In this document: positions 1 to 8,065 of the stretch, piece by piece
How the letters are laid out: the number at the start of each line of letters is the position of its first letter
Position numbering within the stretch: the stretch's first letter is position 1
Source of the DNA: F1-120-MAGs023 sp038228615
Lineage (GTDB): Bacteria > Actinomycetota > Acidimicrobiia > IMCC26256 > PALSA-610
Length of the DNA stretch: 25,502 nt
NCBI GenBank assembly: GCA_038228615.1
Contig: JBBRPC010000028.1
Span: 1-25,502 of the forward strand
Direction of reading: 5' to 3'
Position numbers and translations under genes: made by a program
The notes under the pieces: model-generated
Seen by the model: only the letters and a program-made list of their open reading frames with translations
Told to the model about the DNA's origin: nothing
Databases searched by the model: none

Positions 1-786
1 CGAACGCATTTCACGCAACGTCGGCTGAATTGCACGTTCCATCAATTCGTCAGTCAGTGCATGGTCGGTGAAGGGCACCGGCGAGTACGCGCCCATGCCA
101 CCGGTATTCGGACCAGTCTCTCCGTCGCCAACTCGTTTGTGATCCTGTGCGAACGCGAGCGGAATCGCGCGTTCGCCGTCACAAATCACAAAGAACGAAA
201 TCTCGGGGCCGGTGAGTCCTTCTTCGATCACACACGTTCGGCCGGCATCGCCAAAGGCATCTCCAGACAGATACCGCTTTACCGCCGCGCGCGCCTCGCC
301 GAGCGATTCGGTAACAACGACGCCTTTCCCGCCTGCCAGTCCGTCGGTTTTCACGACCCACAGACCAGCGAAGGTATCGAGATACGCGAGCGCACCGTGA
401 AGGTCGCCGGAGTCGAACGCTGCGTGGCGAGCGGTTGCGACACCGGCGGCCACCAGCACGTCCTTCATCCACGCCTTACTTCCTTCGAGTTGTGCCGCTG
501 CTGCACTTGGGCCGAATACAGCACGACCGCAATCGCGCACCGCGTCGGCAACACCAGCAACCAGAGGATCTTCGGGGCCGATCACGACCAACGATGCATC
601 GATCCTGTCGCCGAGTTCGGCAACTGCCAACGGATCCGTCGCGTCGACGGGAATACATTCACCGATGGTTTCCATCCCAGGATTGCCGGGTGCACACACC
701 ACTTCATCGACTGCGCTCGACTGAGCAAGTTTCCAAGCAAGTGAGTGTTCGCGCGCCCCACCTCCGACGACGAGTATGCGATTCAC
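1..786 (-). CDS. purD: Phosphoribosylamine-glycine ligase (GARS), 3' end cut by window edge
   Basis: Catalyses ATP-dependent joining of glycine to 5-phosphoribosylamine, the second step of de novo purine synthesis, in the cytoplasm. The visible 262 residues begin at a GTG with the N-terminal signature ILVVGGGAREHSLAWKL. They continue into an ATP-grasp domain with GLAGGKGVVV (about residue 130) and, near the cut, GPNTGGMGAYSP. The family usually has about 420 residues, so the C-terminal third lies outside the window. The start codon lies one base after the purA stop, on the same strand, so the two are almost certainly co-transcribed and probably translationally coupled. Family assignment is secure; the only uncertainty is the missing end. 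Confidence 0.96.
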   Translation of the reverse strand, partial: MNRILVVGGGAREHSLAWKLAQSSAVDEVVCAPGNPGMETIGECIPVDATDPLAVAELGDRIDASLVVIGPEDPLVAGVADAVRDCGRAVFGPSAAAAQLEGSKAWMKDVLVAAGVATARHAAFDSGDLHGALAYLDTFAGLWVVKTDGLAGGKGVVVTESLGEARAAVKRYLSGDAFGDAGRTCVIEEGLTGPEISFFVICDGERAIPLAFAQDHKRVGDGETGPNTGGMGAYSPVPFTDHALTDELMERAIQPTLREMRS

Positions 787-787
787 G

Positions 788-2080
788 TCACGCCGACCGA
801 GGCAACACGACCGTCTGGTCGCGTTCGGGGCCCACCGAAACAAAACTCACGTGCACCCCCGTGAAGTCCTGGATGAACTGCACGTAGTCACGGGCTGCGG
901 GCGGGAGCTGATCGAGTCGCTCAGCCGTTTCAATTTCGGATTCCCATCCAGGCAACGTCTCGTAGATCGGCTTCACTTTGTGCAATACGGATTGGTGATA
1001 CGGAACATGGTCGTAACGGCGACCAGCATCGTCTTCGTACGCGACACAAACCTTGAGTTCTTCGAGCGGCGACAACACATCGAGTTTCGTGATCGCGAGT
1101 TCGGTCGAAGAATTCAACCGATTCGCGTGTTTGAGCATCACGAGATCGAGCCACCCAGGACGGCGTCGCCGCCCGGTGTTGGTACCAAACTCACGGCCGC
1201 GGTCAACCAACAGGTCGGCGACAGGATCGCCGGCGAAGAGCTCCGTCGGGAACGGACCGCTGCCGACACGAGTCGTGTATGCCTTCACGACTCCGACCAC
1301 GCGTTGGATGTCGCGCGGCCCGACACCAGCACCCGCACACACTCCTCCGGCGATGGGGTTCGACGAAGTTACGAACGGATACGTGCCGTGATCAAGATCG
1401 AGATAGGTGGCTTGGGCACCTTCGAACAACACCCACTGTTGCGCATCGAGTGCCTCGTGCACGAGATGCACCGTGTCGTCGATCAACGGTTCCAAACGGG
1501 GCACCATCGCGAGGTAGCGATCGGCGAGATCCTTCGCATCGATTGGCAACCGGTTGTAGACACGCGTCAGTACCTGATTTTTTTCGCGCAACACAAGTTC
1601 GAGTTTCTCGCGAAAGATCTTCGGATCCAGCAAATCCTGGATGCGCAACCCGACGCGCAGTGCTTTGTCGGCGTACGTGGGTCCGATCCCACGTTTCGTC
1701 GTTCCGAGCTTGTTCTTGCCGAGATACCGCTCCGTGAGCGCGTCCATCTCTTGGTGGTACGGCATGATCATGTGTGCATTGCCCGACAGCCGCAGACGTC
1801 GTGTATCCACGCCGCGCGACTCCAACATGTCGAGCTCCGCAATCAACACCGCGGGGTCGACCACCACGCCATTGCCAATCACCGGAATCACCCAGGGATA
1901 CAGCGCGCCAGACGGCACAAGTTGGAGCTTGAATACCTCTTCGCCAACAATGATCGTGTGGCCAGCGTTGTGGCCGCCTTGGTAGCGAACGCACAACGAA
2001 GCTTCCTTGGCGAGGTAATCGGTAAAGCGCCCTTTACCTTCGTCGCCCCATTGCGTACCCACGATGACGGATCCAGGCAT
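788..2080 (-). CDS. purA: Adenylosuccinate synthase
   Basis: Converts IMP, aspartate and GTP to adenylosuccinate, the first committed step from IMP to AMP. The 430 residues match the family length. The N-terminal GTP-binding loop GTQWGDEGKGRFTDYLA is at residues 8-24, and GGHNAGHT follows near 35. Also visible are GIGPTYADKALRVG, the switch-like stretch LFEGAQATYLDLDHGTYPFV, and TKLDVLSPLEEL near the C-terminus. The ATG is preceded by GGGAGG seven bases upstream, which supports this start. purD follows after one base, giving a purA-purD transcript. No PurA-specific oddity is seen. Confidence 0.98.
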   Translation of the reverse strand: MPGSVIVGTQWGDEGKGRFTDYLAKEASLCVRYQGGHNAGHTIIVGEEVFKLQLVPSGALYPWVIPVIGNGVVVDPAVLIAELDMLESRGVDTRRLRLSGNAHMIMPYHQEMDALTERYLGKNKLGTTKRGIGPTYADKALRVGLRIQDLLDPKIFREKLELVLREKNQVLTRVYNRLPIDAKDLADRYLAMVPRLEPLIDDTVHLVHEALDAQQWVLFEGAQATYLDLDHGTYPFVTSSNPIAGGVCAGAGVGPRDIQRVVGVVKAYTTRVGSGPFPTELFAGDPVADLLVDRGREFGTNTGRRRRPGWLDLVMLKHANRLNSSTELAITKLDVLSPLEELKVCVAYEDDAGRRYDHVPYHQSVLHKVKPIYETLPGWESEIETAERLDQLPPAARDYVQFIQDFTGVHVSFVSVGPERDQTVVLPRSA

Positions 2081-2202
2081 CTCAGCCCTCCCGCTGAACG
2101 GACATGTTTGCAGTCACGTTGGGGGGATCGTAATCGAAATGGACGCGCGGCGACTCATCGCGCAAGAAACGACAGAAATGAAACAGGAACGCGGCGCCGC
2201 GA

Positions 2203-3000
2203 CTACACGCCTGTGCCCGCGGGAACTGCGCCGTCGGTGACCTGGAATGCTTTGGGGACTGGCGCCTTCTTCAACACGCCGGCCAACACCGCAGCATGAC
2301 GGGCTTCCACGCCACCAACCGTCATGACTGCCTGGTTCAATGTCATGTCCGAGGTGAAGTTGCCGACGTCGGATTGGTACGTCTGTGCGGCGGCAAGCTC
2401 AAGGTTGTACGCCAACGTCACCACGCCCGTTTCCGTCTTCAACGCCTTGATGGTTGGTTGCAGTTGCGCCAAGATCGCCGGGTTCGGATCTTTGAACGCC
2501 GTACCTCCGAGTTTTTCAGTCAGACCAACAAAGAAGGCGAGATGTTCCCTGTGCTGACTCTGGAACAACTTCGCTGCGTCGCCGATCGCCGCGGTCGTGA
2601 CCAAGCCACTGTCGATTGCTGTTTGATACGCAGCAACGGCCAGTGCCTCAATCGATGACGCCGTGCGCAGGATCGTGATGTCGTTCTTCGCGTCAGCTTT
2701 ACCCGCCGTCGTGGTCGTGGCGGCCGACGTCGAGGAGGGAAGCGTCGTCGTCGATCCAGTTTTTTTGTCGGAGCTACAAGCTGCAATGACGGCCGCCGAA
2801 GCAACCGATAGGCCACCGATTTGCAAAAAGCGGCGTCGGGCGAGGCCGCCAGTCACCAAATCATGCTTCGCAAGATCAGAAACGTCGCTCTCTCCCGAGA
2901 ACACGCGACCAAAGAAACGTCGCATCGAACGCATCGTTTCGTCGTGCTCCACCTGCGTTTCGCGTGTTGCTCGTCGTAGTTCGTCATTGGAAAAGTCCAT
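2203..3000 (-). CDS. Tat-exported ferritin-like lipoprotein
   Basis: 265 residues. About 54 residues come first, then a twin-arginine signal (RRRFLQIGG at 55-63), a hydrophobic stretch and a lipobox-like VIAAC with the candidate lipidated Cys at 75. A low-complexity Ser/Thr/Ala linker leads to a four-helix ferritin-like domain (about 105-255). Candidate metal ligands are the Glu in SSIEALAVAAY, the H/E pair in SQHREHLAFF, the Glu in NLELAAAQTY and the E/H in GVEARHAAV. I infer a di-iron or related redox protein anchored outside the membrane; the substrate is unknown. The start at 3000 is chosen because AAAGGA lies eight bases upstream; longer in-frame starts run into the preceding gene. It is last in a three-gene operon, 28 bases after the second ferritin-like gene. 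Confidence 0.85.
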   Translation of the reverse strand: MDFSNDELRRATRETQVEHDETMRSMRRFFGRVFSGESDVSDLAKHDLVTGGLARRRFLQIGGLSVASAAVIAACSSDKKTGSTTTLPSSTSAATTTTAGKADAKNDITILRTASSIEALAVAAYQTAIDSGLVTTAAIGDAAKLFQSQHREHLAFFVGLTEKLGGTAFKDPNPAILAQLQPTIKALKTETGVVTLAYNLELAAAQTYQSDVGNFTSDMTLNQAVMTVGGVEARHAAVLAGVLKKAPVPKAFQVTDGAVPAGTGV

Positions 3001-3028
3001 AATGAAAGTCCTTTCGCTCGTCGCGGCC

Positions 3029-3754
3029 CTAGGCCAGCGGGTACTTGTCGGGGCTGAGCGCGGCGTCGGCCGTCTCAAACTTCGGGATGAACTCCGTTGC
3101 TGGCTTGCCAAGGACTTGGCCAAGCACAACGGCGTGCTGCGCCTCCACAGGCAGAATCGACGCGGTGAGCTGTAGCGCGGCTTTGGATGTCAGTGCACCA
3201 AGCGCGAACAGGTATGTCGCAGCCGCGGCGCCCTCGAGCCCGTACGCAAACTCAATAATCGCGGTTTCAGTCTTCGCAGCCGTGAGTTGCGGGCCTAGAG
3301 CTGCCAACAACTTCGCATTGGCTTTCCCGGTGGCTTTGGCACCAGCTGCGCCACCAAATGCCGCGGCGTGTTCCTTGTGATGCCCGATGAAGACCGTCGC
3401 AGCATCGAGCACTGCCTTCGTCTTGACGATCCCAGACTTCGCCGCGGTCGTGTAGGCGTACACGGCCGCCAGCTCGACGCTTTCGGCGAATGCAGCAATC
3501 GTTCCGTCATCAAGGCCGGCCGCGGCAGCGGCTGGAATGAGACCAGAGATGGGAAGCAACTGCGACCCGACGGCGATGGCGGCGCCCGTCATTGCCGCAT
3601 GGCGCAGAAACGTTCGTCGCCCGTCGCTGAGCAGCTGTTGCGTTTGCCCAAAATGCAATTCCTGGATCGCGTCGGGCATCGACTCCATACCATCACGATG
3701 TTCCTGGTCGACTTCGTCGACCAATGCCCGCAGCTGTACCTCGCTTATTTCCAT
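3029..3754 (-). CDS. Tat-exported ferritin-like protein
   Basis: 241 residues. A Tat motif (GRRTFLRHAAMTG, near 45-57) and a long hydrophobic Ala/Gly/Ile segment ending in AAAAA follow an N-terminal region of about 45 residues. There is no lipobox, so release by signal peptidase I is likely. The remainder is an Ala-rich helical ferritin-like domain with candidate ligands in ESVELAAVYAYTTA, FIGHHKEHAAAFGG, EFAYGLEGAAAATY and VEAQHAVVLGQ. Two ATGs are adjacent; the second (3754) has AGGAG at a better five-base spacing than the first (3757). It is a paralogue of the next gene, and both follow a cupredoxin gene, suggesting a joint extracytoplasmic metal/redox role (inference). Confidence 0.85.
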   Translation of the reverse strand: MEISEVQLRALVDEVDQEHRDGMESMPDAIQELHFGQTQQLLSDGRRTFLRHAAMTGAAIAVGSQLLPISGLIPAAAAAGLDDGTIAAFAESVELAAVYAYTTAAKSGIVKTKAVLDAATVFIGHHKEHAAAFGGAAGAKATGKANAKLLAALGPQLTAAKTETAIIEFAYGLEGAAAATYLFALGALTSKAALQLTASILPVEAQHAVVLGQVLGKPATEFIPKFETADAALSPDKYPLA

Positions 3755-3789
3755 CATTGCTCCTGTTACTCCGTCGTGAATGGATCGAT

Positions 3790-4200
3790 TTAGGGCACAA
3801 CGACGACGGTACCGACCATCGAGTTGTGTATCCCGCAGAAATATGGGAACGTCCCCACCTTGTCGTAGCGGTGGGCATACGGCGCACCCGTGCCAAACCC
3901 TGGACCCTTAAAGGCGTGGGCCTTGTCCGAAATGGAATGATCGAATCCGTCTTGGTTTGTCCAGGTGACGGTTCCTCCGACTTTGACCGTCACCGAGACC
4001 GGAGAGAATTGAAAGCTCGAGATCGTCACAGCGGCCACAGTCGAAGGACCAGCCGGAGACTGTGTCGAAGACGTCGCACCGATACCCGAACCAGCGTGCG
4101 CCTTCGGTGCCGTCTTGGCGTCACTTCGACCTATGACCCCGATGGCGAGGATGAGCGCGAGCGGGGCAATAACCCAGATCACGCGACGTGAGGTGAACAT
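3790..4200 (-). CDS. Membrane-anchored cupredoxin (plastocyanin-like)
   Basis: 136 residues. A single N-terminal hydrophobic segment (about 7-24) serves as signal or anchor. A Ser/Ala/Gly linker follows, then a cupredoxin domain from about 57. The type 1 copper ligands are visible: His88 in DGFDHSI, then Cys122, His125 and Met128 in YFCGIHNSM. The protein should be an electron carrier or copper-binding protein on the outer membrane face. The start at 4200 is chosen because AAGGAG sits six bases upstream; a longer in-frame start at 4251 has no such site. It heads the operon with the two ferritin-like genes (35-base gap). A GTGACA-N16-GAGGAT pair at 4268-4241 could be a promoter, but weakly. 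Confidence 0.9.
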   Translation of the reverse strand: MFTSRRVIWVIAPLALILAIGVIGRSDAKTAPKAHAGSGIGATSSTQSPAGPSTVAAVTISSFQFSPVSVTVKVGGTVTWTNQDGFDHSISDKAHAFKGPGFGTGAPYAHRYDKVGTFPYFCGIHNSMVGTVVVVP

Positions 4201-4294
4201 ACGTAGCTCCTTCGAAGTGAAGACTGTCGGCGGATGGCGGATCCTCAACATTCTTTCTCAAATGTCACCCATCCGGGAGTGCAATCGGCTACGA

Positions 4295-4723
4295 ATGTCG
4301 TTCATGCGCGACCGCTCTGTCTCCGTCACTCTCATGGTGTGCGCGATCGGAGTCGCCGTGAGCGGCGGGATACACCTGCGCCTGTACTTCGACGGATACA
4401 GAAATATCGACATCGATCGTGTGCTCGGAATCAACATCAGTCGATCATTTCTGCTCTGCGTGATCACCGCCGCAATCGTGAGCGAACTCTGCATCGCCGC
4501 GCTACTCAGCCACCGAGGCGCAACATTTGCGAGCGCCATCGCTGGCGCCTACGCGGCTGGCGCGCTACTGGCCTATATCTTGACGCGCACCATTGGTCTG
4601 CTCGGCTTCGAAGACAGCAAGTGGTCAACCGATGCAGTCATCGCCAAAATCGCTGAGGTCATCGTCATCGGCGCCGCGGTTCAAATGATTCGCCTATCGG
4701 TTGCCCAGCGCGCTAACTCGTGA
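4295..4723 (+). CDS. Small integral membrane protein, unknown function
   Basis: About 142 residues from this ATG, with four predicted membrane segments: VTLMVCAIGVAVSGGIHL, FLLCVITAAIVSELCIAALL, ASAIAGAYAAGALLAYIL and IAKIAEVIVIGAAVQMI. I do not recognise a family. A His/Arg pair (GGIHLRLYF) after helix 1 is the only distinctive polar motif. Starts at 4262, 4295 and 4304 are all possible; none has a clear ribosome site, so the N-terminus is uncertain. It is divergent from the cupredoxin operon and convergent with the response regulator gene, overlapping its 3' end by 43 bases. The hydrophobic periodicity argues that it is a real gene rather than a chance frame. Confidence 0.65.
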   Translation: MSFMRDRSVSVTLMVCAIGVAVSGGIHLRLYFDGYRNIDIDRVLGINISRSFLLCVITAAIVSELCIAALLSHRGATFASAIAGAYAAGALLAYILTRTIGLLGFEDSKWSTDAVIAKIAEVIVIGAAVQMIRLSVAQRANS

Positions 4724-5316
4724 CGGTTCGAAAGCTGCAGCTTGCGAAACACCGAGGATGCATGCGACTCGACAGTTTTCACGGAAATCACTAATTCGCG
4801 CGCAACTTCTTTATAGGTATAGCCACGCGCGATGAACCGCATTACCTGTTGTTCACGTGGTGAAAGTTGATCTAACTCTGGGTCGAGATTCGCAGGTGGC
4901 CCAGACGCGAACGCATCGAGCACGAAACCTGCCAGACGAGGAGAGAACACGGCATCACCGTCATGCACACGTTCGATTGCGTCGAGCAGTTCGTTCGAAC
5001 CAATCGTTTTCGTGACATAACCGCGCGCGCCGGCTCGAATAATCGCGATCACATCATCGGGCGCATCCGAAACCGACAGCGCCAGGAACCGAACCTCTGG
5101 TTGTTCGCGTAACACCTCGCGTATTACCCGCTGTCCTCCTCCATTTGGCATGTGGACATCGATCAACACGACGTCGGGCGTGCGCTCTGCGATGAGTTCG
5201 ATCGCGATATCGACCTCCGACGCGGTGCCGCAAACCTCGACCGCACCTGTCAACTCGCTTCGCACACCAGCGAGGAAGAGTTCGTGATCATCTACCAAAA
5301 AGACCCGAATTGTCAT
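4681..5316 (-). CDS. NarL/LuxR-family response regulator
   Basis: 211 residues. The receiver domain (1-120) has the acidic pair D9/D10, phospho-acceptor Asp53 in VLIDVHMP, and the conserved Lys in GYVTKTIG. The C-terminal LuxR-type helix-turn-helix (about 148-208) contains LSPREQQVMRFIARGYTYKE and VKTVESHASSVFRKL. It is a transcription factor activated by phosphorylation. Its ATG overlaps the stop of the upstream histidine kinase by four bases (ATGA), so the two are translationally coupled and almost surely a cognate pair. Targets are not shown directly, but the divergent PspC/LiaF-like operon next door is the obvious candidate. Its 3' end overlaps the convergent membrane-protein gene by 43 bases. 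Confidence 0.95.
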   Translation of the reverse strand: MTIRVFLVDDHELFLAGVRSELTGAVEVCGTASEVDIAIELIAERTPDVVLIDVHMPNGGGQRVIREVLREQPEVRFLALSVSDAPDDVIAIIRAGARGYVTKTIGSNELLDAIERVHDGDAVFSPRLAGFVLDAFASGPPANLDPELDQLSPREQQVMRFIARGYTYKEVARELVISVKTVESHASSVFRKLQLSNRHELARWATDRRII

Positions 5317-6569
5317 CCGGCGGGCTCCCTTGGCATGACGAGCTCGACCTCGGTGCCGACTCCAAGCACCGATCGAATCGCGACGCTGCCGCCATTGCGA
5401 CGCATTCTTCCCTCGATCGATTCGGTCAAACCACCCCGGTCCGACGGCACCTGATCGCGAATGAAACCGCAGCCGCGATCGCGGACGAACACACGCACCT
5501 CCCGCGGCGCTACTTCGGTATAGACCGAGATGCGTTCAACGCCAGCGTGGCGCTGCGCGTTCATCATTGCTTCTCGCGTCGCTGCTGCAAGCGCGTGGAG
5601 TCGGTCGGTTATCTGACAGTCGCGGACATGCACGACGTCGATCGCGGTCGTGTGCAGCGCTTCGAGTTCGCCAGCGTCATCGTCAATCGCCGCGGAGAAC
5701 GAACCGGCTGACGTCCCAGACGCAGAACCAGCGCGGTCGCCCGTCGCGTTCGCGCTTGGCTGGCCGTGCAACAACCAGCTCCGCAACTCGCGTTCCTGCA
5801 CTCGCGCCAACCGAGCCACTTCCCGCGGGTCGCTCGCATTGCGCTGCACAAGCGCCAATGTTTGCAGTACGGAATCATGTAAATGCGCTGCCATCTCCGC
5901 GCGTTCTTGATCGCGAATCCGGTCACGGCGTTCCTGCATGAGATCCGTGCCAAGCCGACTGATCCAGGGACCGAACGCCAACGTTACGCCGGCGAACACC
6001 AAGGTCAATTCCACGAATGCTTCTCCGAGTTGCGACCACGACCTTGAACCGAGGAGCAAGAACGAAACACCAGCGGTTGCCACCACTCCGCCGACGACCG
6101 TCCGAATCAACAAACTTCGGCGCGCACGCACCGCGCGTACAGCATCAACTACGGCGGGCGGCAGCCAAGACGGAAACGAGTGCAGCTCTGGATCATCGCC
6201 CGTCGGAAGGGCCGTCACAACCGCCATCACCAGCAACGACGACACAACCGAAACGACGAGAAGTACGCGCCAGTTCGACGCAAACGCGCCGAGAAACTGA
6301 ATCGCACCCACCACGACTACCGCGGCAGCGACGAAGTCACGTGTTCCACGAAGGTGGAGCCGTTTCGCCGGGGGCTGCGACCCGTCATCGCCGGGAGCCA
6401 ACACGACAGCAAGGCCATAGATCACAACGCCGATGCCAACAAGCCCCGACACCAAAAACGCCACACGTATCCATCGTCGGTCGACTCCGAGATGGTCAGC
6501 GATACCCGCGGCGATACCTGCGACGATGCGATCGCCTGTCTTGCGCATCACAGGCTGACGGACGGTCAC
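5313..6569 (-). CDS. PspC-domain sensor histidine kinase (HisKA_3 type)
   Basis: About 418 residues from this GTG. A PspC domain lies at roughly 9-60 (RKTGDRIVAGIAAGIADHLG, then a membrane helix). Several more membrane helices run to about residue 200, then the HisKA_3 dimerisation domain with phospho-His 231 in AAHLHDSVLQT, and a HATPase domain with N-box REAMMNAQRH and G-box DRGCGF. It lacks a large extracytoplasmic sensor domain, so it probably senses the membrane itself or a partner protein. The start is uncertain: GTGs at 6626 and 6575 and an ATG at 6548 are in frame. GTG 6569 is preferred because GGTGGAG lies five bases upstream. It forms an operon with the response regulator and is divergent from another PspC-domain gene. 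Confidence 0.93.
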   Translation of the reverse strand: MTVRQPVMRKTGDRIVAGIAAGIADHLGVDRRWIRVAFLVSGLVGIGVVIYGLAVVLAPGDDGSQPPAKRLHLRGTRDFVAAAVVVVGAIQFLGAFASNWRVLLVVSVVSSLLVMAVVTALPTGDDPELHSFPSWLPPAVVDAVRAVRARRSLLIRTVVGGVVATAGVSFLLLGSRSWSQLGEAFVELTLVFAGVTLAFGPWISRLGTDLMQERRDRIRDQERAEMAAHLHDSVLQTLALVQRNASDPREVARLARVQERELRSWLLHGQPSANATGDRAGSASGTSAGSFSAAIDDDAGELEALHTTAIDVVHVRDCQITDRLHALAAATREAMMNAQRHAGVERISVYTEVAPREVRVFVRDRGCGFIRDQVPSDRGGLTESIEGRMRRNGGSVAIRSVLGVGTEVELVMPREPAG

Positions 6570-6630
6570 CGACACTCCACCATCATTCCACGCGCTGGAA
6601 GCGAGGCCGCATTGCGCGCCCCCCACCAGC

Positions 6631-6659
6631 CCCTGATCTTTCCCTGAGTCGGGTCAGGG
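6631..6659. promoter_or_regulatory. Candidate operator between divergent PspC genes
   Basis: CCCTGA occurs at 6631-6636 and again at 6642-6647. The second copy is matched by its reverse complement TCAGGG at 6654-6659, giving a 6-N6-6 inverted repeat. It sits in the region between the kinase operon and the PspC/LiaF-like operon, where a NarL-type regulator controlling both would bind. Regulator identity is inference. Confidence 0.4.
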
Positions 6660-6715
6660 ATGGATCGGGGACATCACCGATACCGTCCGCGAGGCAGTTG
6701 ATTCATGCTACGAAC

Positions 6716-8065
6716 ATGACTACCACCATGAATCCTCCAGAACCGCCGAATGACGCACCACCACCGCCGCAGGGTCCGTCGGAACCGGCATCTTCAGCCG
6801 AAGACCGACCAAGACACTCAGCGCGCCGTTTGACGCGCAGCAGCAGCGATCGCATGATTGCCGGCGTTGCTGGTGGGCTCGCAGAACATTTTGGGTACGA
6901 CCCCACGCTGGTGCGCCTTGCGATTGGCACGATCGGCGTGTTCACATTCGGTACGGCATTCGTTGCGTACCTCATCGCTTGGGCCGTCATTCCACAAGAC
7001 GACGGTCGTTTGATCGCTGACGAAATCCGCTCGATAGCTGTGTCGCGTCGTCTTCTCTCCCGACCCGCACGAGGCCTTTGGGTTGGAATCGCATTGCTTG
7101 TCGCAGGACTGTTCGCATTGGGCGACGCCAGCAATCATTGGCCGTCGCGCCTCCTCGGGCCGATCGCCCTCATGACGATCGGCACGGCTGTGTTGCTCGC
7201 GCACCGCAACAGTCGGGGTTCCAGCGGCTATGAGTTCTCAGGACCTACATCTGCAGCACCCGAAGATGGAGATCCCGCGGCCGATGCCGTACCCCCGACA
7301 TCGAACTTCGAACCGGCAGATCCCGACACCGAATCCGCGTTTCCCACAGGAACGTGGCCAACCGCGCCGCACCGCACCGACACGTTCACCCCACACCGCC
7401 ATCGGTCGCGCCCACCGCGGCTCCACAGAGAGAGGTCGTCGCTCACCCCCATCACTCTGAGCGCGATTGCGTTGGTGGTTGGTGGCGCCTGGATGGCCCA
7501 ACTCAGCGGCGCGGCAACCGTCAATCCAGCTTTCATCGCAGGTGCCGCGCTCGCGATCACAGGTATTGGCCTTGTCGTCGGCGCATGGATCGGGCGCGGT
7601 CGCGGCCTCGTCATCGTCGCAATCGTGCTCACAGTCGTGTGCGGAATCGGATCATCGCTGAACGTCCCGTGGCGGGCAGGCGTTGGTGAACGACGCATAC
7701 GGCCGACGTCACCGCAGTCGATTGCGCCGAGATACGAACTTGCCGTCGGCCAGCTCGTCATCGATCTCAGCTCCGTAAATGGAACGACACCCATCATCGT
7801 GCACGCAAGAGTCGGCATCGGACAACTCGAAATCACAGTTCCAGCCGATGCCAACGTCAACGTCAATGCCCGAGTTGACATGGGCAACATCGAAGAGTTC
7901 GCCAGTACGAACGACGGTGGATGGCACCAACGCAGATCGTTCACCTCTCCCGGCCCCGGCCGCACAATCAACGTCGACGCGCGCGCGGGAATAGGTGCAA
8001 TCCGTTTGTTGCGGGCACAGGCGACGGTTCCCGCGTTCGTCGGATCGCAAGGAGTCGCACGATGA
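6716..8065 (+). CDS. PspC / LiaF-like membrane stress protein
   Basis: 449 residues. A Pro-rich cytoplasmic tail (1-35) leads to a PspC domain (about 38-97; SSDRMIAGVAGGLAEHFGYD, then a helix). Further membrane helices lie near 120-155, a Pro/Thr-rich linker follows, and two or three helices lie around 245-320. The C-terminal domain (about 340-445) has the repeated GIGQLEITVP and GIGAIRLL strands typical of the LiaF-like cell-wall-active-antibiotic-response domain. LiaF-type proteins tune a partner kinase, so this is probably the regulatory partner of the divergent PspC kinase. The same frame is open far upstream, but that part is antisense to the kinase; ATG 6716 is the sensible start. No ribosome site is visible, so leaderless translation is possible. 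Its stop overlaps the next ATG (ATGA). Confidence 0.88.
   Translation: MTTTMNPPEPPNDAPPPPQGPSEPASSAEDRPRHSARRLTRSSSDRMIAGVAGGLAEHFGYDPTLVRLAIGTIGVFTFGTAFVAYLIAWAVIPQDDGRLIADEIRSIAVSRRLLSRPARGLWVGIALLVAGLFALGDASNHWPSRLLGPIALMTIGTAVLLAHRNSRGSSGYEFSGPTSAAPEDGDPAADAVPPTSNFEPADPDTESAFPTGTWPTAPHRTDTFTPHRHRSRPPRLHRERSSLTPITLSAIALVVGGAWMAQLSGAATVNPAFIAGAALAITGIGLVVGAWIGRGRGLVIVAIVLTVVCGIGSSLNVPWRAGVGERRIRPTSPQSIAPRYELAVGQLVIDLSSVNGTTPIIVHARVGIGQLEITVPADANVNVNARVDMGNIEEFASTNDGGWHQRRSFTSPGPGRTINVDARAGIGAIRLLRAQATVPAFVGSQGVAR

Noticed and set aside
61..744. Long plus-strand open frame of 227 codons
   Set aside because: It is antisense to purD, whose protein motifs are unmistakable, and its translation resembles no protein family.
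776..2299. 507-codon plus-strand open frame
   Set aside because: Antisense shadow of purA; Arg/His-rich translation with no domains.
6017..6715. Upstream extension of the PspC/LiaF-like frame
   Set aside because: The part before 6716 is antisense to the kinase gene and has an Arg/Pro/Thr-rich non-protein-like translation.
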